From: an uncultured Bacteroidales bacterium
Lineage (GTDB): Bacteria > Bacteroidota > Bacteroidia > Bacteroidales > JAUNSR01
Assembly: GCA_947074165.1 (NCBI GenBank)
Contig: CAMTOT010000244.1
Location: 1-5,035 of the forward strand
Length of the DNA: 5,035 bases
Direction of reading: 5' to 3'
Below are positions 1 through 5,035 of the stretch, one piece after another; the stretch's first letter is position 1, and the number at the start of each line of letters is the position of its first letter. A program made the position numbers and the translations under genes. The notes below the pieces were generated by a model. That model was not told the origin of the DNA and made no database searches. It worked only from the letters and a program-made list of their open reading frames with translations.

Positions 1-7
1 TATGTGC

Positions 8-107
8 AACGCCTGTTGCCGATATCGGCAACGGGCGTTTCCGACTTTGGAATCAGCTGATTCCAAAGTCGGAATCAGCGGTTGCACTTTCCGGCAACCG
101 CTGATTC
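8..107. repeat. Cluster of three abutting inverted repeats
   Basis: Three palindromes follow each other with almost no spacing. The first has arms 8-23 and 24-39, 16 bp with one T-G pair and no loop. The second has arms 39-56 and 57-74, 18 bp perfect with no loop, centred on CAGCTG. The third has arms 72-85 and 94-107, 14 bp perfect with an 8-base loop. The arms share words: GGAATCAGC is at 49-57 and 71-79, its complement is at 56-64 and (8 of 9 bases) 100-107, and GCAAC/GTTGC recurs in the first and third units. Alternative pairings between units are therefore possible. The block lies beyond the metK terminator and is more GC-rich than its surroundings. It looks like an extragenic palindromic repeat or small non-coding mobile element; I do not recognise a named family. 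The short reading frames through it are by-products of the palindromes. Confidence 0.85.
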
Positions 108-166
108 ATATATAGTATTGGTTGGGAGATTTTTGAGAAGGTAGCGGATCATCCATTTTTTCGCAT

Positions 167-210
167 AAAAAAAAGAGACTGACTAAACTTGTTAGACAGC
201 CCCTTCTTCT
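167..210 (-). terminator. Intrinsic terminator of metK
   Basis: Read on the minus strand, an A/G-rich 5' arm (210-194, AGAAGAAGGGGCTGTCTAA) is followed by a short loop and a 3' arm (about 187-175, TTTAGTCAGTCTC), which runs into eight T (174-167). The core pairs CTGTCTAA with TTAGTCAG with one T-T mismatch. It is extended by G-C and G-U pairs and by pairing of the AGAAGAA tract with the T tract. The hairpin starts 32 bases after the metK stop codon, so it is well placed to end that transcript. No gene is visible between it and the palindrome cluster. Confidence 0.85.
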
Positions 211-241
211 AATCATTATTCAAAAAAATAACCGATTATGA

Positions 242-1534
242 TTATAAGTTAAATGCTTTTTTGATCTGATCTACATAGTCAAGCTTTTCCCAAGTGAAAA
301 GCTCAACCTCTTTAGTGATTGGTTGCGGAAGATATTTTGATGTAAATACCTTAGTGATTGTTTTAGGCTCACGCCCCATGTGTCCGTAAGAAGCAGTCTC
401 CTGATAAATAGGATTACGCAGTTTAAGACGCTCTTCTATTGCTTTCGGACGCATATCAAATATCTCACCAACGATAGCTGCAATCTCAGAGTCAGACTTT
501 TCTACTCTTGATTTGCCATAAGTGTCAATAAACAAGCTTACAGGTTTAGCTACACCGATAGCGTATGCTACCTGCACAAGAACTTCGTCTGTAACACCTG
601 CCGCAACAAGATTTTTAGCTATGTGACGAGCTGCATAAGCCGCTGAACGGTCTACTTTACTTGGATCTTTACCAGAGAAAGCACCACCACCGTGAGCACC
701 TTTACCACCATAGGTATCAACGATAATCTTACGTCCTGTAAGACCTGTATCACCGTGAGGGCCACCGATTACGAATTTGCCTGTCGGATTAACGTGAAGG
801 ATAACTTCTTCATCAAAAAGAGCCTTAACACGCTCAGGAAGAAGATTCATAACACGAGGAATAAGTATATCTTTTACGTCTTTACGAATTACGGCAAGCA
901 TCTTTTCATCAGCTTCAAGCTGCGATTCGTTAGTATCGTTTTCAGGAGCTACGAAATCGTCATGCTGAGTAGAAACAACAATAGTATGTATTCTTTCAGG
1001 TCTGTTTTCCTGATTGTACTCAATGGTAACCTGCGATTTTGCGTCGGGGCGAAGGTAAGTCATAACTTCCCCTTCACGACGGATCTTAGCAAGCTCCTCA
1101 AGAAGAATATGTGACAGATTAAGAGAAAGAGGCATATAAGAATCTGTCTCATTACTTGCGTAACCAAACATCATACCCTGATCGCCTGCACCCTGGTCGT
1201 ATGGATTTTCTCTTTCTACACCGCGGTTGATATCAGCCGACTGTTCGTGAATAGCGGAAAATACGCCGCAAGCGTCTCCGTCAAATTTGTATTCGCTTTT
1301 TGTATAACCGATTCTGTTGATCACGCGACGAGCCGTCTCCAGCAAATCAACGTAAGCACGTGATTTTACTTCACCGGCAAGCACAACCTGTCCGGTTGTA
1401 ACAAGCGTTTCGCAAGCTACTTTAGAGTCGGCATCCTGCGCCAAAAACTCATCAAGCAAAGCATCCGATATCTGATCGGCTACTTTATCCGGGTGTCCTT
1501 CCGACACCGATTCTGAGGTGAATAGATAGTTCAT
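242..1534 (-). CDS. metK: S-adenosylmethionine synthetase (methionine adenosyltransferase)
   Basis: This cytoplasmic enzyme makes S-adenosylmethionine from methionine and ATP, releasing phosphate and diphosphate; SAM is the main methyl donor of the cell. The 430-residue protein carries the family signatures. GHPDK (residues 13-17) lies near the N-terminus and includes the catalytic-type His14. The nucleotide-binding hexapeptide GAGDQG is at 115-120. The phosphate loop GGGAFSGKD is at 282-290, followed by PSKVDRSAAY. It is longer than the roughly 384 residues of the E. coli enzyme. The extra length seems to lie mainly in a charged stretch around residues 190-225, as in other Bacteroidota members. 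The ATG at 1534 is followed at once by the conserved start YLFTSESVSEGHPDK, so the start is secure. The gene has its own promoter and a SAM-II-type riboswitch leader upstream, and an intrinsic terminator downstream. No defect is seen. Confidence 0.98.
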   Translation of the reverse strand: MNYLFTSESVSEGHPDKVADQISDALLDEFLAQDADSKVACETLVTTGQVVLAGEVKSRAYVDLLETARRVINRIGYTKSEYKFDGDACGVFSAIHEQSADINRGVERENPYDQGAGDQGMMFGYASNETDSYMPLSLNLSHILLEELAKIRREGEVMTYLRPDAKSQVTIEYNQENRPERIHTIVVSTQHDDFVAPENDTNESQLEADEKMLAVIRKDVKDILIPRVMNLLPERVKALFDEEVILHVNPTGKFVIGGPHGDTGLTGRKIIVDTYGGKGAHGGGAFSGKDPSKVDRSAAYAARHIAKNLVAAGVTDEVLVQVAYAIGVAKPVSLFIDTYGKSRVEKSDSEIAAIVGEIFDMRPKAIEERLKLRNPIYQETASYGHMGREPKTITKVFTSKYLPQPITKEVELFTWEKLDYVDQIKKAFNL

Positions 1535-1583
1535 AATTGTACTATAATAAGTAAATATTTAAGTTTTATCTGTGTATGGACAC

Positions 1584-1611
1584 AAAAAAATCCACAATAA
1601 AATTGCGGATT
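1584..1611 (-). terminator. Attenuator terminator in the metK leader
   Basis: On the minus strand, AATCCGCAA (1611-1603) pairs with TTGTGGATT (1597-1589) over 9 bp with one G-U pair, around a 5-base loop. It runs directly into seven T (1590-1584). This is a standard intrinsic terminator shape, but it lies 49 bases upstream of the metK start codon and inside the leader, so it can only act as an attenuator. Its 5' arm and the two bases before it (CGAATCCG, 1613-1606) can instead pair with CGGATTTG (1714-1707) in the loop of the upstream SAM-II-type aptamer, giving 8 bp with one T-G pair. Terminator and antiterminator are thus mutually exclusive. A small 5-bp hairpin (1584-1580 with 1575-1571) follows. 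Confidence 0.75.
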
Positions 1612-1660
1612 CGGGATTTTTGGATGCAAACAACCAATAAAAATATTTTGCTTAGATAGA

Positions 1661-1720
1661 TGTCAACCTTTAATCTTTAGCATTTTTTTAAGTGGTTGCA
1701 AGCGGTCAAATCCGTCCACA
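1661..1720 (-). promoter_or_regulatory. SAM-II-type riboswitch aptamer upstream of metK
   Basis: The leader closely resembles what I remember of the SAM-II (metA motif) aptamer. In order on the minus strand it has a P1 5' arm GTGG (1719-1716), a loop containing GATTTG (1712-1707), then ACC and GCTTGCA (1703-1697), the P1 3' arm CCAC (1695-1692), an A-rich linker TTAAAAAAA, and the conserved TGCTAAAG (1682-1675). The CTT of the loop (1702-1700) can pair with AAG (1677-1675), the place of the P2 pseudoknot in this class; ACC (1706-1704) with GGT (1668-1666) is another possible contact. The aptamer starts a few bases after the expected transcription start. SAM is the product of the downstream gene, so feedback repression is the natural reading. 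SAM-II elements often act on translation initiation; here a terminator lies between aptamer and gene, suggesting transcriptional control. Confidence 0.87.
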
Positions 1721-1733
1721 TTTCGTTTCAATG

Positions 1734-1741
1734 CAAAGATA
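1734..1741 (-). promoter_or_regulatory. Bacteroidota-type -7 promoter box for metK
   Basis: TATCTTTG on the minus strand (1741-1734) matches the Bacteroidota -7 consensus TAnnTTTG exactly. It is the only match in the folK-metK spacer, and it lies 14 bases upstream of the aptamer, so the transcript would begin just before the riboswitch and have a leader of about 190 nt. A clear -33 TTTG at the usual distance is missing; the nearest TTTG is at 1777-1774, with a gap of 32 bases, which is too far. The call rests on the -7 box and its position. Confidence 0.65.
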
Positions 1742-1841
1742 TGAATCTTATCAATAATAAATTGCATATAAGCGCAAAATATTTATAAGAATCATATTAT
1801 TATGCAAAATATAATTATAACAAGTTTAAAATAAGGTTTAT
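1742..1841. other. AT-rich spacer between folK and the metK promoter
   Basis: This is the upstream third of the 307-bp stretch (1535-1841) that holds no gene. The metK-proximal part is the promoter, aptamer and attenuator described separately; bases 1535-1583 are the AT-rich end of the leader. In 1742-1841 I see only very AT-rich sequence, with no reading frame of note and no convincing terminator after folK. Some transcription from the folK operon may therefore run into the metK leader. Confidence 0.6.
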
Positions 1842-2258
1842 CTATTTATAAATCTCCTTTAGTGGCTGCATTACAAAGTCGCGCTCATACATAAGAGGAT
1901 GGGGTAGCGTGAGTTCGGGAGTCTCAATCTTCAGGTCATCATAAATAAGCAGATCGATGTCAATTATACGATCTGAGTAAGAACCTGATGATTTAGAGGT
2001 GCGCCCAAGCTCTATTTCTATCTCTTTAGTAACGGTAAGAAGAGCAAATGGATTAAGATCTGTCTGGATAGCTATGCAGCAATTTGCAAATTTATTGTCA
2101 GACTCAAATCCCCACGGCTCGGTAATATAAAAAGAAGAGCGGGAAATAACTGTTCCCGCTCTTTTATTTATGTGAGATATAGCATTCTCAAGATTACCTT
2201 CCGTATCACCAAGGTTAGAGCCAAGACTAAGATATACGGTATGGATATTATCGTTCAA
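1842..2258 (-). CDS. folK: 2-amino-4-hydroxy-6-hydroxymethyldihydropteridine pyrophosphokinase (HPPK), TTG start
   Basis: HPPK transfers diphosphate from ATP to 6-hydroxymethyl-dihydropterin, the step before dihydropteroate synthase in folate synthesis; it acts in the cytoplasm. The 138-residue protein has the family features in order: SLGSNLGD (11-18) at the first strand, the pterin-binding region TEPWGF (46-51), the metal-binding pair Asp100 and Asp102 in DIDLLIYDD, and the C-terminal LPHPLMYERDFV (118-129). The length is normal for a single-domain HPPK. The start is TTG at 2258-2256. The queA stop codon lies in the same frame only 12 bases upstream, and the first in-frame ATG is Met123, far too late, so TTG (or less likely ATT at 2267) must be used. 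The gene follows queA by 12 bases and is probably the last gene of the uppP-truB-queA-folK operon. A strong hairpin lies inside codons 31-42. Confidence 0.95.
   Translation of the reverse strand: MNDNIHTVYLSLGSNLGDTEGNLENAISHINKRAGTVISRSSFYITEPWGFESDNKFANCCIAIQTDLNPFALLTVTKEIEIELGRTSKSSGSYSDRIIDIDLLIYDDLKIETPELTLPHPLMYERDFVMQPLKEIYK
2133..2165. other. Terminator-like hairpin inside folK
   Basis: Arms 2133-2145 and 2153-2165 pair over 13 bp with one G-T pair around a 7-base loop; the core is GAGCGGGAA/TTCCCGCTC. On the minus (folK sense) strand the stem is followed by the T-rich CTTCTTTTTATATT. On the plus strand the 3' arm ends in TTTT followed by ATTTA. It therefore has the form of a bidirectional intrinsic terminator, yet it encodes ordinary HPPK residues (about 31-42, NKRAGTVISRSS). 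Whether it acts on transcription is unknown. Confidence 0.7.
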
Positions 2259-2270
2259 ATCTATAATATT

Positions 2271-3326
2271 TTATATGATTAGCATTGCGTCGCCATAAGC
2301 GCCAAACATATATCCCTCTTTAAGAGCTACGTTATAGGCGTGCATAATCTGATCATAATCACCAAATGCGGCAGTCAGCATAAGCATAGTAGACATAGGC
2401 AAATGGAAGTTAGTGATCATACTGTCGGCTACGGTAAATTCATATGGAGGGAAAATAAATTTATTTGTCCATCCTTCATATAGTTTAAGATGACCATCTG
2501 TACTTACAGTACTTTCAATAGCACGCATTACAGATGTTCCTACAGCGCACACACGGCTTTTGCGATCCTTTGCAAGGTTTACAAGGTCAACAACATCCTG
2601 GGCAACTGCCATCTGTTCTGAGTCCATCTTATGTTTTGTAAGATCCTCAACATCAATCTCACGGAAGTTACCAAGTCCTGAGTGAAGAGTAATAAATCCG
2701 GATTCAATCCCTTTAATCTCCATTCTTTTTAGCAACTCACGGCTAAAGTGAAGACCTGCTGCCGGAGCAACAACCGCGCCTTCATTTTTAGCAAATATAT
2801 TCTGATAGCGATCTACGTCTTCATCTGTAGCTTCACGTTTATCTTTCATATATGGCGGTATTGGAGTTTCGCCAAGCGCGTAAAGCGCTCTCTTGAACTC
2901 TTCATGTGTACCGTCATAAAGAAAACGTAAAGTACGACCTCTTGATGTAGTATTATCTATAACTTCGGCAACCATTGAATCGTCGTCGCCAAAGTATAAT
3001 TTATTACCAATACGGATTTTACGAGCCGGATCTACAAGCACATCCCAAAGGCGATGCTCTTCGTTAAGCTCACGAAGCAAAAACACTTCAATTTTAGCTC
3101 CTGTTTTCTCTTTATTCCCATAAAGACGAGCAGGAAAAACTTTAGTATCATTGAAAACAAACACATCTTTGTCATCGAAGTAATTGATTACATCTTTAAA
3201 GATCTTATGCTCGATTTCACCTGTTTTTTTGTCAACTACCATCAAGCGGCATTCATCACGATTCTTGCTTGGATGAAGAGCCAATTGCTCTTCAGGTAGT
3301 TTAAATTTAAATTGCGACAATTTCAT
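2271..3326 (-). CDS. queA: S-adenosylmethionine:tRNA ribosyltransferase-isomerase
   Basis: QueA transfers and isomerises the ribosyl part of SAM onto the 7-aminomethyl-7-deazaguanine base at the wobble position of tRNAs with GUN anticodons, giving epoxyqueuosine. The 351-residue protein has the usual length. It shows the family motifs FNDTKVFPARLYG (58-70), GETPIPPYMK (152-161), YQNIFAKNEGAVVAPAAGLHF (174-194), TLHSGLGNF (213-221), AVGTSVMRAIES (261-272), TNKFIFPPYEF (287-297) and NFHLPMSTMLMLTAAFG (306-322). The ATG at 3326 gives MKLSQFKFKLPEEQLA, the expected N-terminus. It lies 63 bases after truB and 12 before folK, in one direction, and is likely co-transcribed with both. Like truB it acts on tRNA, and it consumes the product of the nearby metK. 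No defect is seen. Confidence 0.98.
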   Translation of the reverse strand: MKLSQFKFKLPEEQLALHPSKNRDECRLMVVDKKTGEIEHKIFKDVINYFDDKDVFVFNDTKVFPARLYGNKEKTGAKIEVFLLRELNEEHRLWDVLVDPARKIRIGNKLYFGDDDSMVAEVIDNTTSRGRTLRFLYDGTHEEFKRALYALGETPIPPYMKDKREATDEDVDRYQNIFAKNEGAVVAPAAGLHFSRELLKRMEIKGIESGFITLHSGLGNFREIDVEDLTKHKMDSEQMAVAQDVVDLVNLAKDRKSRVCAVGTSVMRAIESTVSTDGHLKLYEGWTNKFIFPPYEFTVADSMITNFHLPMSTMLMLTAAFGDYDQIMHAYNVALKEGYMFGAYGDAMLII

Positions 3327-3356
3327 ATTGTTCTTATCTAATATAGTTTGTCAATC

Positions 3357-3376
3357 ATCCTTATATTAAAAAGGAT
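3357..3376 (-). other. Small hairpin in the truB-queA spacer
   Basis: A perfect 6-bp inverted repeat, ATCCTT (3357-3362) and AAGGAT (3371-3376), with an 8-base loop lies in the 63-bp spacer, the largest gap in the operon. No T-tract follows on the minus strand, so it is not a normal terminator. It might be an RNA processing or stability element, or chance in AT-rich DNA. I see no TAnnTTTG box here, so an internal queA promoter is not supported. Confidence 0.3.
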
Positions 3377-3389
3377 ATATTATTTCTTT

Positions 3390-4085
3390 TTATACCGCCG
3401 GACAGTTGTTCTCTACGAAGCTATCCAGGTCGTCTGTGCTCATACAGTCTTTTAATGTAACCTCACCGATACGTGTACGTATAAGGCCCGTAAGGTAAGC
3501 ACCACTATTTAAGGCTTGTCCGATATCACGTGCTAATGCTCTGATATAAGTGCCTTTACTACAAACAACGCGTATAGTAATTTCGGGCATATCATAGCTA
3601 AGAAGCTCTATTTCATCTATAACAAGCTCTTTTGCCTTAAGTTCAACTTCTTCGCCTTTACGGGCAAGCTCATAAGCACGTTTCCCATCTACCTTAACAG
3701 CAGAATAAACGGGAGGCACCTGCCATATCGAACCAATAAATTTCTTAAGAGTTTCCTCTACAAGTTCTCTTGTAATATGTTCGCTCGGATAAACGGCGTC
3801 CTCTTCATGTTCCATGTCAAAAGACGGAGTCGTAGCGCCAAGCTTTAGAGTAGCAACATATTCCTTAGTCTGATACTGAAATGTTTCAATAAGTTTTGTT
3901 GACTTGCCTGTACATATTATCATAACACCGGTAGCAAGAGGATCTAAAGTGCCGGCATGTCCTACTTTAAATTTTTTAATCTTCAGCCTTCTGCTTAATC
4001 TGTTACGAATCTGTTTTACCAGATCAAAAGATGTCCAGTTAAGCGGTTTATTAAAATATAAGATTTCTCCTTCTACAAAATCCAT
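3390..4085 (-). CDS. truB: tRNA pseudouridine-55 synthase, short form without PUA domain
   Basis: TruB converts uridine 55 in the T-loop of almost all tRNAs to pseudouridine. The 231-residue protein has the catalytic motif VGHAGTLDPLATG (41-53), in which Asp48 is the nucleophile, also residue 48 in the E. coli enzyme. Other family features are NKPLNWTSFD (12-21), Tyr76 in KEYVATL, which would stack on the target base, QVPPVYSAVKVDGKRAYELAR (122-142), and SKGTYIRALARDIG (176-189) with the active-site Arg182. The E. coli protein is about 314 residues and ends in a PUA-like RNA-binding domain. Here the sequence stops after LIRTRIGEVTL plus a short tail, so that domain is absent, as I recall for other Bacteroidota. 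The ATG at 4085 is 5 bases after the uppP stop codon, implying coupled expression. Confidence 0.97.
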   Translation of the reverse strand: MDFVEGEILYFNKPLNWTSFDLVKQIRNRLSRRLKIKKFKVGHAGTLDPLATGVMIICTGKSTKLIETFQYQTKEYVATLKLGATTPSFDMEHEEDAVYPSEHITRELVEETLKKFIGSIWQVPPVYSAVKVDGKRAYELARKGEEVELKAKELVIDEIELLSYDMPEITIRVVCSKGTYIRALARDIGQALNSGAYLTGLIRTRIGEVTLKDCMSTDDLDSFVENNCPAV

Positions 4086-4090
4086 AGTAA

Positions 4091-4891
4091 TTATTTAAAC
4101 GAATAGAAAATCGCGATAGCTCCCACTATTGCGCAATAAATAGCGAAATAAACCAGCTTACCGTTCTTCACAAGTTTAAGCATCCATTTACAAGCTATAG
4201 TACCTGATATAAACGCCGCTAAAAAGCCGACTATAAGGGAAGAAACAGGTATAGAAGTTACATCGGCAGCTGAAGAGGAAAGACCTTTCATCAAATCAAG
4301 CAGAGCCTCGCCAAGAATAGGTATGATAACCATCAAAAAGGAGAACTTTGCAACCTGCTCTTTTTTATCTCCAAGCAGAATACCTGTAGCTATCGTAGAA
4401 CCAGAACGAGATAGCCCCGGAAGTACGGCAACAGCCTGCGCGATACCTATAATAAAAGCGTCAAGATATGATATCTCAGATTTCTCACGTGGCTTGGCGT
4501 AATACGCGAAAGCCAGAAGTAAAGCCGTTACAAATAAACAACACCCTACAAGCATTAAACCATCGCCAAACAATGCTTCTACCTGCTTTTTAAACAACAG
4601 ACCAACTATAGCCACCGGTATCATTGATACAATAATCTTGGATATATATTTAGTCTGCTCATTCCATTTAAAAGAGAAGAATCCTTTAAATAAATCCGCT
4701 ACTTCCGGCCATAAAACTACTATTGTACTCATGACCGTCGCCGCGTGTACTACAACAGCAAACGTAAGATTTTCTTCACCATCAACACCTAAAATAGCAC
4801 TTGCGATCTCCAAATGTCCGCTGCTACTGATAGGCAGATACTCGGAAAGACCTTGTACCAACCCCATTATCAGAGCTTCTAACCAACTCAT
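4091..4891 (-). CDS. uppP: Undecaprenyl-diphosphate phosphatase (BacA/UppP family)
   Basis: This integral membrane enzyme removes a phosphate from undecaprenyl diphosphate, giving the lipid carrier needed for peptidoglycan and surface polysaccharides; overproduction in other bacteria gives bacitracin resistance. The 266-residue protein has the two family motifs. QGLSEYLPISSSGHL (13-27) includes the (E/Q)xxxE pair Gln13 and Glu17 and His26; PGLSRSGST (158-166) includes Arg162. Between and after them are several hydrophobic segments, roughly at 45-61, 86-101, 112-131, 143-160, 181-200, 216-236 and 245-263. The length is typical. The ATG at 4891 puts the first motif at the expected place and lies 3 bases after the stop codon of the DUF3098 tail. 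It appears to be the first complete gene of the operon in this window. Confidence 0.97.
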   Translation of the reverse strand: MSWLEALIMGLVQGLSEYLPISSSGHLEIASAILGVDGEENLTFAVVVHAATVMSTIVVLWPEVADLFKGFFSFKWNEQTKYISKIIVSMIPVAIVGLLFKKQVEALFGDGLMLVGCCLFVTALLLAFAYYAKPREKSEISYLDAFIIGIAQAVAVLPGLSRSGSTIATGILLGDKKEQVAKFSFLMVIIPILGEALLDLMKGLSSSAADVTSIPVSSLIVGFLAAFISGTIACKWMLKLVKNGKLVYFAIYCAIVGAIAIFYSFK

Positions 4892-4894
4892 AAA

Positions 4895-4984
4895 TTATTT
4901 TTTTCCTTTAATTAATATTCCTACAATAATCAAAATGTAACCAAACAAACAAACATTAGGACCAATTATTATTCTTCTGGTGCT
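4895..4984 (-). CDS. C-terminal fragment of a DUF3098 membrane protein
   Basis: Thirty codons up to the TAA at 4897-4895 read STRRIIIGPNVCLFGY followed by ILIIVGILIKGKK. From memory, DUF3098 proteins (about 75 residues, two membrane helices) have RRI, a Pro four residues after the Ile, and a Gly-aromatic pair six and seven residues after the Pro; this fragment keeps that spacing and forms the second helix with a basic tail. The stop codon is 3 bases before uppP, and a DUF3098 gene between ftsX and uppP is the usual arrangement in Bacteroidota. Upstream of about 4984 the similarity ends: the frame reads unrelated residues and meets a TGA. There the sequence becomes a purD fragment in another frame, so the N-terminal half is missing at an abnormal junction. 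The function of the family is unknown. Confidence 0.75.
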   Translation of the reverse strand, partial: STRRIIIGPNVCLFGYILIIVGILIKGKK

Positions 4985-5035
4985 GCAAGACCATCTGCTT
5001 TTAATACATAAGGGCCTTTCTCAAGAGAGTCAAGA
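4981..5035 (-). CDS. purD: Internal fragment of phosphoribosylamine-glycine ligase (PurD)
   Basis: The minus-strand frame entering at the window edge reads LDSLEKGPYVLKADGLAA and then PEE and a TAA stop (4971-4969). PYVLKADGLAA is the conserved start of the ATP-grasp nucleotide-binding region of PurD (the purine-synthesis enzyme joining glycine to phosphoribosylamine), which normally continues GKGV. The motif is cut exactly before the GKG, and the last three residues come from the out-of-frame DUF3098 sequence. Only 18 codons are visible, the rest lying outside the window. This may be assembly carry-over from another locus or a true truncated copy; the first is more likely. The joint lies at about 4981-4985, where AGCA (perhaps CAGCA) fits both partners. 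Confidence 0.82.

Noticed and set aside
8..107. Integron attC site or CRISPR repeats
   Set aside because: The arms lack attC core sites (GTTRRRY with matching RYYYAAC), and there are no equal repeats separated by unique spacers.
2..114. Open reading frames across the palindrome cluster on both strands, e.g. a plus-strand frame from the ATG at 2
   Set aside because: They are open on both strands only because perfect palindromes lack stop codons; there is no recognisable protein, and composition follows the repeats.
692..1114. Plus-strand open frame of 140 codons opposite metK
   Set aside because: It lies entirely in the antisense of a well-supported metK and shows no recognisable family; the other plus-strand frames opposite queA, truB and uppP are likewise shadows.
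1661..1720. SAM-I (S-box) riboswitch, because of GCAACC and TGCTAAA
   Set aside because: The SAM-I core (AGAG..GGAGGGA, GGCCC, TGAA.CC and a closing P1 around four helices) is absent and the element is far too short; order and spacing fit SAM-II.
2087..2094. TAnnTTTG box on the minus strand inside folK (TAAATTTG)
   Set aside because: It sits inside coding sequence, with no -33 element or gene start at a suitable distance; chance is likely in AT-rich DNA.
3331..3355. Sigma-70-like TTGACA followed by TATATT upstream of queA
   Set aside because: The two words are only 3 bases apart, and Bacteroidota promoters use a different consensus.
4969..5035. Simple frameshift in an otherwise intact DUF3098 gene
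   Set aside because: The upstream frame does not resemble the DUF3098 loop or first helix but matches the PurD ATP-grasp motif, so a join of two loci explains it better.

Overview
The window looks like a stretch of a Bacteroidota (probably Bacteroidales) chromosome with fairly low GC. The evidence is the gene order uppP-truB-queA-folK behind the tail of a DUF3098 gene, a TruB without a C-terminal PUA domain, a long MetK (430 aa), weak Shine-Dalgarno sequences, and a Bacteroidota-type -7 promoter box (TAnnTTTG) in front of metK. Dysgonomonadaceae is possible, but the genus cannot be fixed from this sequence. All recognised genes are on the minus strand, so they are transcribed from right to left.

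Right to left. The last 55 bases (4981-5035) encode a piece of the ATP-grasp domain of PurD. It breaks off in the middle of the KADGLAAGKG motif and is joined to the C-terminal tail of a DUF3098 membrane protein (4895-4984). This junction is most simply an assembly chimera at a contig edge; otherwise it is a rearrangement. Then comes a compact set: uppP (undecaprenyl-diphosphate phosphatase), truB (tRNA pseudouridine-55 synthase), queA (queuosine pathway, uses SAM) and folK (folate pathway, TTG start). Spacers are 3, 5, 63 and 12 nt, so this is probably one operon with its promoter outside the window. folK contains a strong terminator-like hairpin inside its coding sequence.

Between folK and metK lie 307 bp without a gene. 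Here I see a complete regulatory leader for metK: a -7 box (1734-1741), a SAM-II-type riboswitch aptamer (about 1661-1720), and an intrinsic terminator (1584-1611). The 5' arm of the terminator is complementary over 8 bp to the conserved AUUUG part of the aptamer loop. This predicts SAM-controlled transcription attenuation of the SAM synthetase gene, which would be direct product feedback. It is the most interesting item in the window.

metK (242-1534) ends in a good intrinsic terminator (167-210). The left edge (8-107) is a cluster of three abutting inverted repeats whose arms share sequence, so they can pair in more than one way. It resembles an extragenic palindromic repeat element of unknown function.
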